Shown: positions 33,971-43,387, numbered from the stretch's first letter. The stretch: 64,000 nucleotides of DNA from Pelagadaptatus aseana (GCA_040365065.1 BAABNI010000001.1:62001-126000); one strand, 5' to 3'. The notes: a model not told the origin generated them from the sequence alone. Program-made: numbers and translations.

Positions 33971-34149
33971 CTTACACCTCCAAACAATTTATTGATTCTG
34001 GTGTTGAGGGCCTCTTTGCTCTCAACGTGGTGTCATTATTGGCGAATATCGTAATTCTGTATGTGTCCTGTTGTGTGGTCTTTGTGCCATTCCCGGCGGG
34101 GCATTGTTCTATTGCTGAGTTACAACCCAACAATCACTTATTGGGCTCA

Positions 34150-34911
34150 TCAGTAACCCGTGAGCTTCGACATCAATTTATGACGCACGCGATCGGGTAA
34201 GTGCTTATCCAACTGCTGCCAGAGTTTGGCTTTTACGCCCAACACCTGGCTGCTGCCATTCGTTTGTGATGCCTTCCAAATGGCATTGGCCACATCTTCC
34301 GGTACCAGATCGACGGTTAAAAACTTCATCAGCTGTTCCGGCATGCCATCGACCATTGCCGTTTTTACAAAGGGCGGCTTCACCGAGACCACGCGAATAT
34401 CATCGGCTTGCCACTCAAGGCTGAGCGCTTCGGTCAAACCATTGACATAGAACTTGGTGGCACTGTAAACCGCCAACAATGGCACGCCGTGAATACTGGA
34501 CGCCGAACAGAGATTGACCATTACCGCATTCTCGGTTTGCTTCAGATAGGGGTGGGCCAACTGTGCCAGATGGGTAAAGCCTTTGACGTTAATGTCGATC
34601 ATCAAGTCGTGTTTGACTGGATCCACATCGGCAAAATCGCCTGAGCTTAAAACGCCTGCATTATTGACCAGAACATCGAGGCGACCGCCGGTCTCCGATG
34701 CAAAATCTGCCAGTGCAGCCGCAATGGAATCCCCTTGAGAGACGTCACAGAAGCCACCACAGGCATGGGCGAATTCACCACTGATCAAAAGCGCCTCGAT
34801 ACCTTGTTGATTAATGTCGTATAAGCCAACAAAGTAGCCTTCTTCGGCAAAACGTCTTGCGGTTGTCAAACCGATGCCTGCAGCGGCACCGGTAATAAAA
34901 ACGGTTTTCAT
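34150..34911 (-). CDS. Short-chain dehydrogenase/reductase
   Basis: A 253-residue classical SDR. It has the NAD(P) motif TGAAAGIG, the NNAG motif, catalytic Ser in CSASSIHG and the Y-x3-K in YSATK. The residue after beta-2 is Asp (LYDIN), which favours NAD(H). The ATG at 34911 is chosen because it starts just before the Rossmann strand (MKTVFITG), with AGGA ten bases upstream. The substrate is unknown. It is a single gene between the microprotein and a LysR gene on the same strand. Confidence 0.85.
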   Translation of the reverse strand: MKTVFITGAAAGIGLTTARRFAEEGYFVGLYDINQQGIEALLISGEFAHACGGFCDVSQGDSIAAALADFASETGGRLDVLVNNAGVLSSGDFADVDPVKHDLMIDINVKGFTHLAQLAHPYLKQTENAVMVNLCSASSIHGVPLLAVYSATKFYVNGLTEALSLEWQADDIRVVSVKPPFVKTAMVDGMPEQLMKFLTVDLVPEDVANAIWKASQTNGSSQVLGVKAKLWQQLDKHLPDRVRHKLMSKLTGY

Positions 34912-35009
34912 ACTTTTTATTTTCCTGTCATCTCGGTAGTAACCCATTGTTTGCTATTAATCACTATAGCGACAAAGCAACAGCAGAGAATGTGACTTGC
35001 GGCCAGCAA

Positions 35010-35942
35010 TTATGAATTTCGGCCGTAAAGCCACCGCTGTATCTCGGCAGGACCAAAGCCAAAATATTGCTGCAGAACATCGGCCAACGTCTGAAACCGG
35101 GCCGGCAACGCCCGACCTTTCTTTTTCAGTAGATACAGCGGCTCCATGACCTTTTTCCTGGGTTGATATATGCGCAACCGTTCAGATGAGTGGAAACTGT
35201 CGATGGCACTCATGGGCAGCACAGTAAAGCCCAATCCTCTGGCAACCGGTTCAAGAATCTGACTGATCTGATTGATGCTTGCCGTTACCAGCAGCGCTTC
35301 AATGTTCAGATGTTCAAATAGCGGGTCTCGACTTTGGGCACAATAAATTGAGAGATAATGCAGCGCATCCGGGTGCCCCACCAAGCCGATATCAGACAAG
35401 GCTTCAGCGGTTAGCTGTCGAACATCGAATGCCGCGGGCAGGATCAGGCATAACGCCTCCTCGCCCAGTGTCAGACAATCATAGATCGTGGAGGCAGGTA
35501 ACTCCGTCACCACGGCAATATCCAGCAACCCTTGTTTTACCTCTTCAAGGATTTGCCGATTGGGTGCCGCCTTCAGCGTCACCGACAGATCCGGATGGGA
35601 TACTTGCAGATCCAGTATTTTCGGGTACAGGGATAACGCCATGGCCCCCGAGCAGGCCATTGAAATAGCACCGGCAAACGGGTCATCGAATGCCAGATTC
35701 TCCAGCAACTGCTGTTCGCTCTTTAGCAACTGTCGCGCGTACTCATACACCAGTTTTCCCTGCTCGGTAATCTCAAACCCTTTGTTTTCACGCTGTATCA
35801 ACGCATGCCCGCAGGCCTGCTCCAGCTTATTGAGATGCTGACTGACACCGGGCTGCGTCATAAACAGCTTTTCAGCGGCCCGGGTAAAGTGCCCGGTATC
35901 AATCAGGGTAATAAAGGTTTTAAGCCACACAGGATTCAGCAT
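35010..35942 (-). CDS. LysR-family regulator
   Basis: A 310-residue LysR protein. The helix-turn-helix is HFTRAAEKLFMTQPGVSQHLNKLE, followed by the linker helix and a type 2 binding-protein effector domain from about residue 90. The ATG at 35942 gives the normal LysR N-terminus (MLNPVWLKTF); an upstream in-frame extension would cross its operator. It is divergent from a VOC-family gene, and a perfect inverted repeat lies between the two, so this LysR likely controls that gene and itself. The ligand is unknown. Confidence 0.87.
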   Translation of the reverse strand: MLNPVWLKTFITLIDTGHFTRAAEKLFMTQPGVSQHLNKLEQACGHALIQRENKGFEITEQGKLVYEYARQLLKSEQQLLENLAFDDPFAGAISMACSGAMALSLYPKILDLQVSHPDLSVTLKAAPNRQILEEVKQGLLDIAVVTELPASTIYDCLTLGEEALCLILPAAFDVRQLTAEALSDIGLVGHPDALHYLSIYCAQSRDPLFEHLNIEALLVTASINQISQILEPVARGLGFTVLPMSAIDSFHSSERLRIYQPRKKVMEPLYLLKKKGRALPARFQTLADVLQQYFGFGPAEIQRWLYGRNS

Positions 35943-35961
35943 CAAACAACCATAACGGAAC

Positions 35962-35988
35962 ATTATCATTTTCATTATAGATGATAAT
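35962..35988. promoter_or_regulatory. LysR-type operator, perfect inverted repeat
   Basis: ATTATCAT and ATGATAAT are perfect inverted arms with an 11-base spacer, 20 bases from the LysR start and about 79 from the VOC start. LysR proteins bind AT-rich interrupted palindromes (T-N11-A type) at such divergent promoters. Confidence 0.6.
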
Positions 35989-36066
35989 TTCACCTAATAT
36001 CTTTGCGTTCATATACTGGCCACATACAAACACACACAACCGAGACAGAAGATTCTGGAGCAGATT

Positions 36067-36552
36067 ATGAAGATGAATCACGTGGGCATTATGGTCGGCG
36101 ACATGGACCAAGCCGTCGAGTTTTACACCAAGGCACTGGGGCTCAAAATCGTTATGGACAACACCCCGGTAATCGAAGAACGGGAAACCGCTATTGGCCG
36201 TATGTGCATCGCCGTATTTGGTGAAGGTTTCAAAGGATTCAATATCGCCCACCTGCTGACCAGTGACGGCATTGGCGTTGAATTATTTGAAATGAAAGAA
36301 CGGCAGGCACGTCACAAAGTGGACTTTACCCGACTGGGCATTTTTCATCTGTGCCTGCAAACCGATGACTTCGATGACGTCATTGCCAAAACCGAACAAT
36401 ACGGCGGCAAGGTTCGCATGGACATCATGCGCTACCACCCGGAAGACGACAGCAAACCGGCGAAAATGGTGTACCTGGAAGACCCGTTCGGCAATTTGTT
36501 TGAACTCTACTCCCACTCTTACGCAGAAACTTACGCCTCAGAGTACGAATAA
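36067..36552 (+). CDS. VOC/glyoxalase-fold metalloprotein
   Basis: A 161-residue vicinal-oxygen-chelate protein with two beta-alpha-beta modules. It opens MKMNHVGIMVGDMDQAVEFY, with His5 as the first metal ligand. HLCLQTDDFDDV starts the second module, and the final DPFGNLFELYSH contains the Glu ligand. The family includes glyoxalase I, extradiol dioxygenases and epimerases; this one is closest in outline to small lactoylglutathione-lyase-like proteins. The ATG at 36067 has GGAG ten bases upstream. The divergent LysR regulator suggests induction by its substrate or product. Confidence 0.82.
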   Translation: MKMNHVGIMVGDMDQAVEFYTKALGLKIVMDNTPVIEERETAIGRMCIAVFGEGFKGFNIAHLLTSDGIGVELFEMKERQARHKVDFTRLGIFHLCLQTDDFDDVIAKTEQYGGKVRMDIMRYHPEDDSKPAKMVYLEDPFGNLFELYSHSYAETYASEYE

Positions 36553-36607
36553 GCCGTTACTGCAGGGCTTAGTAAAATCGAAATCAAAGGGGTGGCCCAT
36601 CTGCAAC

Positions 36608-38089
36608 TCAGACAGGCTCAAACTGCACCTGATTGCGGCCACCCTCTTTGGCCTTGTACAACAGGTCGTCAGCTCGGGTCAGGGTGCGCTCGATGGGCTC
36701 ATCCACCTCACGCATGGCCACCCCCAGAGAGATGGTAAAGCCATTGGGCAAAATATCTTTGCAGACGTCCTGAGTTTCAACCACATGGCGCAATCGTTCT
36801 GCCAGTTTTACCAGCGAATCCTGAGATTCTCCACCGCATAAAATAATGAACTCTTCACCACCAAAGCGATAAACCAACTCACTTTTGCGGGTTTCATTTT
36901 TCATCATGGTTGCCAAGGCTTTCAGTACTTCATCGCCAACGCCATGGCCATAGGTGTCGTTGATCGATTTAAATTTATCGATATCAATGGCGATCACACC
37001 GATATCGCTCACCCTTCCGCGATTGTGCAATTCCAGCATACCTTCAATATTGGCAACAAAATGGCCACGATTTAACAGCCCGGTCAATGGATCAATGTGA
37101 ATCAGCGATTGCACTTTGAAATGGTAGTGAAGCAACAGACTCAGCACCGCCAGTGACACCAGCGTCATCAAGATCGACGACAAACCCTCTTCCACCTCCA
37201 CTTCAAACTGATACTCAATCATTGAGGCGTCGGAAAACAGCAACATGCGCATCCCGGTACGCAGTCGGTATTCAAACATCAGATAGGGAATATGATTGCC
37301 TTCAAAGTACAGATATTCGAATTGGCCATCGGCTTCAGAGTGTAATGAAAGCGTTTCCGCAGGATTGTAATTCAGATGTTTTTTTATCTCGGCCATATCC
37401 GAGTTCAATGTCAGCCCCTGATACTCAAGTAACATGGGCTGGAGTAACTGGTCCTGAATGCTGATGGCAATGTTATTGCTTTCAATAAAAACAATCTTCT
37501 GACCGGGCACCTGATACTGCTGAATATTAACGGGAGTATCGACACGCACAATGACGTGAAACAGCTCTCCCGCTTCCGACTGCTGCTTCATCAGTGCGTA
37601 TATACCCAGGTGATTGGACTGATCGGTAAACAATGCCTCCCAGTGAAAGTCCTGCTCGTAATCCGCCTCAACCCAGCTCAGGTAGCGATCCAACTGGTAA
37701 GCCCAGCGCTCATCCGAATCCGTTTCGTGAGCGTGAATGTAGTTTGTCGCCGTGCCAATAAAGACAATTTCCACCCCCAGTGCCAACTGAGACTGGCTGT
37801 TCTTGCGAGTCATCCAGGGCAGCAGTTGCGCTTGGATATCGGCGGTGCTTTCCAGCAGCGGCAGATCCGCCAGCACCAGCTCGGATTTCTGTCGTACGCG
37901 CTTGACGTCGAGGTGCACCCGATCATCGAGTCGCTTGGCCAGCAGATCGGCTTCGTGCTCAATAAGATAAGCCTGCTTCGTGCTTTCCGAACTCAACTCA
38001 ATGGCAACATCGACACAAACAGCACCGAGAATACCGATCGCAATGACCACCCAAGTCCTGATCACCGTGACTTTTGACGAAAACTTCAT
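36608..38089 (-). CDS. Membrane diguanylate cyclase (GGEEF)
   Basis: A 493-residue protein. There are two membrane helices (residues about 9-30 and 305-325) enclosing a large periplasmic sensor of CHASE/Cache type, then a GGDEF domain (330-490). The active site is FGGEEF and the metal site DIDKFKSINDTYGHGVGDE is complete, so it should make cyclic-di-GMP. The inhibitory I-site is altered: the residues at its position read RKSE rather than RxxD, so product feedback may be weak. GGGAGTGAG precedes the ATG at 38089. It lies 36 bases after an alginate-export-type barrel gene on the same strand and probably shares its transcript, hinting at matrix control. Confidence 0.88.
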   Translation of the reverse strand: MKFSSKVTVIRTWVVIAIGILGAVCVDVAIELSSESTKQAYLIEHEADLLAKRLDDRVHLDVKRVRQKSELVLADLPLLESTADIQAQLLPWMTRKNSQSQLALGVEIVFIGTATNYIHAHETDSDERWAYQLDRYLSWVEADYEQDFHWEALFTDQSNHLGIYALMKQQSEAGELFHVIVRVDTPVNIQQYQVPGQKIVFIESNNIAISIQDQLLQPMLLEYQGLTLNSDMAEIKKHLNYNPAETLSLHSEADGQFEYLYFEGNHIPYLMFEYRLRTGMRMLLFSDASMIEYQFEVEVEEGLSSILMTLVSLAVLSLLLHYHFKVQSLIHIDPLTGLLNRGHFVANIEGMLELHNRGRVSDIGVIAIDIDKFKSINDTYGHGVGDEVLKALATMMKNETRKSELVYRFGGEEFIILCGGESQDSLVKLAERLRHVVETQDVCKDILPNGFTISLGVAMREVDEPIERTLTRADDLLYKAKEGGRNQVQFEPV

Positions 38090-38125
38090 TAACTCTCACT
38101 CCCGGGAGTTCTGATGACACAAGGA

Positions 38126-39433
38126 TTAAAAGGCGTAGTCCAACAGGATTTCAATTTCACCCGAATGATCCACCCCTTGCTCCACCAGATCATCGGCAAA
38201 AAACAGGCGCCCAAAATTCAATTCAATTTCAAACCGTTCACTCAGTTCCCACTCGCTAGCCACCGCGAAGGCCACGCCCACAAAAGCGTCCTCCAGATCC
38301 GCGGAAAAAGCCTGCCGGCGTCCCGGGTTATAAAGTGTGTCATCCTCGCTGTAGCGCCAATACAGACTGGATTCCAGCTTCACTTCGAGCCCGCCACCCA
38401 GATCAAACTGCAGATGAGGATTCAGGGTAATCAGATTACTTGCCGTGAACGATGACAACTCTGACAGAAAACTGCCTCGCATGTACATCGAATCAAAGGT
38501 TTTAATTTTGTCATCGCTGATACCACCACTGGCAACATCCAGGGCCAATACCAGCTCGGCATCATTGCCCAGGTCACGGACCAATTCACCACTGTAGCGC
38601 CAGGCCTGGATATCTTTTTCAGCATCCCGTCCCCATTGCAAAAACACATGGGTATTCAACTGCCACTGCACCAGTTGTTGTTCGTGCGCCAATGTCAGCA
38701 TATGCCGATAGGCGGTACCCTCGCCCACAAACGGATCGTCATTTTCATAAAAATAATACCCGCCCTCCAGATCCTGATACTGCCAACCGAGATGGTAATA
38801 GCGCTCGTCATGGTTGACCTCGCTCTCCCATGAGCCGCGGCGATTATCGATGGGCGAACCGGCCATTAAACGGTAGCGATGCCCAGCGGACAGATATTGA
38901 CCTCGAAACGCCATATGAGTTCGCCGCACATTGGTCCCATCGCGGGCACTGAACAGGCGTTTGCCGCCGAAGATGATTTCCTGCTTTCCCAAGCGGATTT
39001 CGAGAGCGTCAGTCAGATATTGATAGATACCCTGATGCAACTGCAGATTGCTCTCATCCACCGGTGACGGCCGGACGTTGGCATCGAGTTCGTCGGCATA
39101 GATCAGTTGCAAAAACAGTCGCGAGCGTTCGCTGGCATACCAATCCAGATGAGCGGTGTAGCGTTGCAGCAACTTTTCCTCATGGCGAACGCCATCCTCG
39201 GGCTCAAATAACTCAGTGTATTCGTACTGCAGACGGGCATTGCCGCCAATCACCAAAGGCACAGATTGCAGGGGCTGTTTCCAGACGGGCAGTTCAATAC
39301 CCTGTTGAAAATGCTGCCGGTAGTCTTCATCGAAGCGCAGATTTTCCCACAGCAGGCTGGGACTGGCGGCCACAGGCATCATCGAACACAGCCCTACAAC
39401 CACAACAAGGCAACCCGAGACAGACTGCTTCAT
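38126..39433 (-). CDS. Alginate-export-family outer-membrane barrel
   Basis: A 435-residue exported protein. The signal peptide ends after PVAA (residue 23). The barrel has the alginate_exp pattern: VIGGNARLQYEYTELF, ARLFLQL-type strands, then LEIRLGKQEIIFGGKRLFSA and NVRRTHMAFRGQY, a very typical core of this family. The C-terminal residues EIEILLDYAF form the barrel-insertion signal. The length is near that of AlgE-like proteins (450-500). No other alginate genes are nearby, so it may be a porin for another acidic compound. It precedes the diguanylate cyclase gene on the same strand. Confidence 0.78.
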   Translation of the reverse strand: MKQSVSGCLVVVVGLCSMMPVAASPSLLWENLRFDEDYRQHFQQGIELPVWKQPLQSVPLVIGGNARLQYEYTELFEPEDGVRHEEKLLQRYTAHLDWYASERSRLFLQLIYADELDANVRPSPVDESNLQLHQGIYQYLTDALEIRLGKQEIIFGGKRLFSARDGTNVRRTHMAFRGQYLSAGHRYRLMAGSPIDNRRGSWESEVNHDERYYHLGWQYQDLEGGYYFYENDDPFVGEGTAYRHMLTLAHEQQLVQWQLNTHVFLQWGRDAEKDIQAWRYSGELVRDLGNDAELVLALDVASGGISDDKIKTFDSMYMRGSFLSELSSFTASNLITLNPHLQFDLGGGLEVKLESSLYWRYSEDDTLYNPGRRQAFSADLEDAFVGVAFAVASEWELSERFEIELNFGRLFFADDLVEQGVDHSGEIEILLDYAF

Positions 39434-39502
39434 AGACGTTCACTCAAGCCTTTAAAAATATGCCGCAAGTATAGCTTGTAGTGATTAATGGAAAGAATAA
39501 TT

Positions 39503-39548
39503 GTGAATCCGTTCAGCCCGGGAGCCACTGCAGCCTGAACGGATTCAC
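39503..39548 (-). terminator. Strong hairpin after the isomerase gene
   Basis: GTGAATCCGTTCAG and CTGAACGGATTCAC form a perfect 14-bp stem around an 18-base loop. On the minus strand it lies eight bases past the isomerase stop and is followed by a T-rich stretch. It separates the isomerase/SDR unit from the alginate-export unit. Confidence 0.75.
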
Positions 39549-39555
39549 TTAGGGC

Positions 39556-40149
39556 TTAACCCTTGGCCAGCTCCTCGCGAATAAAATCGAGGCGATCCTG
39601 ACCAAAATACATTTCCTCACCAATAAACATGGTGGGCGCACCGAAGCAGCCTTTTTCCACGGCTTTGGCGGTATTGTTCTTGAGTTTGTCCTTGATGGCC
39701 GGGTCGGCGATCAAGCCAATCAGGGCATCGGCGTCAATCCCCTTCTCCTCAAGCACTTGTTTGAAGATTGATTCGTCACCCATATTCAGGCCTTTCACCC
39801 ACATGGCATCAAAGATGGCATCCACATACTGATCAAACACCCCCATTTGCTGAGCCGCATAGCAACCGCGCATCATGGACAGGGTATTCACAGGGAAAAA
39901 CGGGTTCATCTGAAACGGCACGCCATAACGACGGACAAAGCGAGGCAGGTCCTGCAGCATCATGTACTTGCCTTTTTCCGGCACCAACCCCGGAGGAATA
40001 TTATTGGTGGCCTTGTGTACGGCACCCAACAGCATCGGCTCATAAACCAGCTCGGCGTTGTATTCGCTGGCAATTTTTGGCAACTCTTTGTGGGCCAGAT
40101 AGGCCGTGGGGCTGCCCACATCAAAATAGAATTCAAGGGTCTTGCTCAT
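39556..40149 (-). CDS. 2-hydroxychromene-2-carboxylate isomerase (DsbA fold)
   Basis: A 197-residue protein of the kappa-class GST/DsbA family. FYFDVGSPTAYLA at the N-terminus holds the active-site Ser that takes the place of the DsbA cysteines. FGAPTMFIGEEMYFGQDRLDFI at the end is the cis-Pro and C-terminal region. The family isomerises 2-hydroxychromene-2-carboxylate in naphthalene breakdown, using glutathione; many members have other substrates. The ATG at 40149 follows AGGAGAACC. It starts 21 bases after an SDR gene, and the two are co-transcribed; the pair may act in aromatic or lipid breakdown. Confidence 0.85.
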   Translation of the reverse strand: MSKTLEFYFDVGSPTAYLAHKELPKIASEYNAELVYEPMLLGAVHKATNNIPPGLVPEKGKYMMLQDLPRFVRRYGVPFQMNPFFPVNTLSMMRGCYAAQQMGVFDQYVDAIFDAMWVKGLNMGDESIFKQVLEEKGIDADALIGLIADPAIKDKLKNNTAKAVEKGCFGAPTMFIGEEMYFGQDRLDFIREELAKG

Positions 40150-40170
40150 AAGGTTCTCCTTTATCAATGT

Positions 40171-40899
40171 TTACCAGTTCTCGACCCAGGGCCGCACGTC
40201 CAGCTCAAAGGTCCAGGCGTTGCGTGGCTGCTCGTGCAGCATCACATAATTTTTGGCCAGATCGCGAGGCTGTACCACCCCATCGCGCTCGGCCAGCTCT
40301 TGGTATTTCGGATGATTGTCGCGAATCCATTGTGTCTCCACCGCGGCATCAATGATCACGTGCGCAACATGAATGTTTTGCGGCCCCAACTCCCGCGCCA
40401 TGGATTGCGCCAACGCGCGCAAGCCGTGTTTGGCACTGGCAAAGGCACCAAAAATGGCCCCGCCGCGGACACTGGCCGTGGCACCGGTAAACAGGATGGT
40501 GCCCCTCTGTCGTTCGACCATTTTACGCGCTGCCTCGCGCCCCACCAGAAAGCCGGCAAAACAGGCCATCTCCCAGATCTTGTAAAACTTTCTGGCCGAA
40601 GTATCGAGAATGCTCATGGGGACGTTGGCGCCAATATTGAACACCACCACCTCAATCGCACCGATCTCGGCTTCAACCCGGGCAAACAGTGCCTCGACCG
40701 CCTCCTCATTGCGCGCATCGACACCAAAGCCATGGGCCTCAAAACCCTCGGCACACAGCTGCTCGGCATAGGCCTCTACCGGCTCGGCATTGCGGCGCAC
40801 CATACAGACGCTGTAGCCCTTCTCGGCAAACTCTCTGGCAATAGCGCTGCCAATGGCATCGCCCGCACCTACAATCAGCGCTACCTGTTTCTCACTCAT
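40171..40899 (-). CDS. SDR-family protein lacking the catalytic Tyr
   Basis: A 242-residue short-chain dehydrogenase-fold protein. The nucleotide loop is VGAGDAIGSAIA, an unusual form of TGxxxGIG, and the NNAG motif is changed to FNIGAN. The expected Y-x3-K reads F-A-S-A-K, with Phe in place of the proton-donating Tyr. It may be a non-classical SDR with other chemistry, or a structural or binding protein. The start is the ATG at 40899. It is co-directional with the isomerase downstream and divergent from a LysR gene. Confidence 0.8.
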   Translation of the reverse strand: MSEKQVALIVGAGDAIGSAIAREFAEKGYSVCMVRRNAEPVEAYAEQLCAEGFEAHGFGVDARNEEAVEALFARVEAEIGAIEVVVFNIGANVPMSILDTSARKFYKIWEMACFAGFLVGREAARKMVERQRGTILFTGATASVRGGAIFGAFASAKHGLRALAQSMARELGPQNIHVAHVIIDAAVETQWIRDNHPKYQELAERDGVVQPRDLAKNYVMLHEQPRNAWTFELDVRPWVENW

Positions 40900-40997
40900 A
40901 ACCCCGAACCTCCCGTTGCTGCGCAACGCTTAATCAAACACACAGATAAGTTAAACTAATCAAACGAGCTTTAAAATTTGCCATTTATTAATCTAAA

Positions 40998-41012
40998 ATA
41001 AGATTTACTTAT
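40998..41012. promoter_or_regulatory. Candidate LysR operator
   Basis: ATAAG-ATTTA-CTTAT is a perfect inverted repeat with five-base arms that contains T-N11-A. It lies in the 136-base gap between the SDR and LysR genes, about 24 bases before the LysR start. Inferred operator. Confidence 0.4.
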
Positions 41013-41035
41013 CATAAACGAGAGCTTTCAAGTTC

Positions 41036-41932
41036 GTGAACCCGCCCCCCATTCAATGGCTACCCGCCTTCGCCCGCGCCGCCGAAGCACTCAGTTTTCG
41101 CAAAGCGGCCGAGCAACTCAATGTCTCACCACCGGCCATCAGCCAGCAGATCAAGGCACTGGAGGATTATCTGGGGGTTTTGCTGTTTAAACGGCATGGG
41201 CCGCGACTGGAGCTCACCGAAGCGGGCGAGTTTTACTACGGCCCGGTACAGGACATGCTGAAGATCCATCAGACCGGCTTTGAGGAACTGGATCGCCGCT
41301 TTAATCGCCGCGCCCTCACCCTCAATACCCCTCTGTTTATCGCACAGGAAATTCTGATCCCCAACTACATGGACTACAAACAGCGCCAACCGAACGCCGA
41401 ACTGAGAATCACCACCGGTACGGAATACATCGACTTTACTGCCAATACCGCCGATGCCGCGATCCGCTTCGGTAGCGGTGACTGGCCCACACTGGCGTCG
41501 CGGCTGCTGTGTAAAACCCTGACGACGCCGGTCTGTTCACTGGAATATTATCAACGCCATATTCCAGACGATGGCGATCTGTTCAGCCGGGTCAATCAGC
41601 AAACCCTGCTGACCACCAACGAAGCCAACAGGGAGTGGCTGCAACTGTTTCCCGAAATCGAAGCCCGCGAGGTGATTGTCTGCGACTCCTATTTTTCGGT
41701 CATAAAATCCGCAGAGAAAGGTCTGGGCATTGGCCTGGGGCTGTTCCCGGCCATCAACAACTGGGTCAACGATCGGCGCCTGAAGACACTGACAACAGAC
41801 ATGTTTGATACGGGGGCCGGCTACTGGTTAGTGCACCCCAAACAACGGGGCAGTAGCGAACTGGTAGAGTCTTGCTTTGAGTGGGCCAAAGATTTGTTCG
41901 AGACGCTCCCCGAGCTGTCGCTGCCCGGGTAA
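41036..41932 (+). CDS. LysR-family regulator, GcvA-like
   Basis: A 298-residue LysR protein. The N-terminus PIQWLPAFARAAEALSFRKA and the helix-turn-helix AEQLNVSPPAISQQIKALE are typical of the GcvA/AmpR branch, as is GLGIGLGLFPAINNW near the C-terminus. The start is GTG at 41036; no in-frame ATG lies near. It is divergent from the SDR and isomerase genes, its likely targets. The effector is unknown. Confidence 0.85.
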   Translation: MNPPPIQWLPAFARAAEALSFRKAAEQLNVSPPAISQQIKALEDYLGVLLFKRHGPRLELTEAGEFYYGPVQDMLKIHQTGFEELDRRFNRRALTLNTPLFIAQEILIPNYMDYKQRQPNAELRITTGTEYIDFTANTADAAIRFGSGDWPTLASRLLCKTLTTPVCSLEYYQRHIPDDGDLFSRVNQQTLLTTNEANREWLQLFPEIEAREVIVCDSYFSVIKSAEKGLGIGLGLFPAINNWVNDRRLKTLTTDMFDTGAGYWLVHPKQRGSSELVESCFEWAKDLFETLPELSLPG

Positions 41933-41955
41933 GCGTCACCATCAACCTTTGATAA

Positions 41956-43131
41956 TCAGCTTTCCATCTGGAACGTCAGGCCGGCATTTTGCTGTAATCG
42001 ATCAATCAGCAAACTGCCCAGCGCAGACGCAGGAGTCCAGATACCACCGCTGGCAGCCTCCGGATTTTTCAGCAAACACACGGCACTTTCACTGATCATT
42101 TTGCAGGTTGAACCGTAACCGGGATCCTTATCGCCCTGAACACTGGCCATCAGGGTCTTGCCCTCGGCATTAGAACCCACAAACAACACATCGTAAAAAC
42201 CGGTTTCGCGCTCTTCTTTGCTGGGGCCTTCACCCGGCTTGGTCTGATCCTGCGCCATGGACTTGTCCTCGGCCACGAACTTGGCCATGGCCTCGCCCTG
42301 CTCACCGGGACCGGTCAGCATCATCTCGTCGTAGACAAAATCTTCGCCGTACTCATGGCCCAGCAATTTATTGGAGCGATGAATGTTTTTGGTGTTGATG
42401 GTGGCCATCACAAACGGTGCCGACCAGCTATTGAGATCCTCTTCAAAGATCGGGCTCATGCCATCGGGCTGCTGTGGCCCGGAAAAACCTTCGGCCAGAG
42501 AAAACGGATTCATCAATCGCTCCACCAAACCCGGCGTCTTGGCGGCCGCCGCCATGGTGGCCTTGAAGCTGGCCAGAGTGCCGCCGGAGAAGGTTCCCTT
42601 CATGGCCCGCACCCGCCCCTTGATTCGGGACATGGGCGCACCCAATGTGGCTTTGGCCTGCTGCTGCAGATAGTAGGCGCCGAGATCAAAGGGCACTGAA
42701 TCAAAACCGCAGGAAAACACAATCCGGGCGCCACTGGCCTGAGCAGCGGCCTGATGCTCGGCGATCATGTCGTACATCCAACCCGGCTCGCCGCACAGAT
42801 CCACGTAATCGGTACCCGCCTCGGCACAGGTCTTGACCAGATCCGAGCCATACAACTGATAGGGGCCTACCGTGGTGAGCACCACGCGAGTGGACTCCAC
42901 CATCGCCTTGACCGATTCCGGATCGGACGCATCGGCCACCACCAGCGGCACCGCTGCATCGATGCCCATTTCATCGCGAACCTGCTCCAGTTTGGCCTGA
43001 CTGCGCCCAGCCATGGCCCAAACCACCTCACCGTTAACGCCGTACTGTTTATTCAGGTATTCCGCCACCAGACGCCCGGTGTAACCGGTCGCCCCATATA
43101 CGACGATGCCGTACTGTCTCTGTTCGCTCAT
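41956..43131 (-). CDS. Saccharopine-dehydrogenase-like/trans-acting enoyl-reductase family protein
   Basis: A 391-residue NAD(P)-binding protein. The N-terminal Rossmann motif is VVYGATGYTGRLVAEYL, followed by VLTTVGPYQLYGSDLVKTCA, CGEPGWMYDMI and CGFDSVPFDLGAYYL, all typical of this family. The group includes lipid enoyl reductases acting with polyketide synthases and uncharacterised saccharopine-reductase-like proteins; here the substrate is unknown. The ATG at 43131 has GGAGAGG just upstream; an in-frame GTG 45 bases earlier is less likely. It converges on the LysR gene, 23 bases away. Confidence 0.82.
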   Translation of the reverse strand: MSEQRQYGIVVYGATGYTGRLVAEYLNKQYGVNGEVVWAMAGRSQAKLEQVRDEMGIDAAVPLVVADASDPESVKAMVESTRVVLTTVGPYQLYGSDLVKTCAEAGTDYVDLCGEPGWMYDMIAEHQAAAQASGARIVFSCGFDSVPFDLGAYYLQQQAKATLGAPMSRIKGRVRAMKGTFSGGTLASFKATMAAAAKTPGLVERLMNPFSLAEGFSGPQQPDGMSPIFEEDLNSWSAPFVMATINTKNIHRSNKLLGHEYGEDFVYDEMMLTGPGEQGEAMAKFVAEDKSMAQDQTKPGEGPSKEERETGFYDVLFVGSNAEGKTLMASVQGDKDPGYGSTCKMISESAVCLLKNPEAASGGIWTPASALGSLLIDRLQQNAGLTFQMES

Positions 43132-43387
43132 GTGATCCTCTCCGAGTGTTATTTGGAAATTTTTTTCTGGAAACACTGATCAAGGTAGCAAACCCACACA
43201 GGGCGACCAATTACTTGGCAGGTAATAAAACCATTTCAGATCTCGCCGAACATATGGTTTTAGAAACTTTGAAAATTATCGGTTAAGAGTGCTGACCCAC
43301 TGCGGGTTAGACGGAGTGATTAACCGAGTGAGATGAGTGCCATCCCCCGTTAATGGGGTAGAGCCCGTAAACCAAATTCCGAGCATT

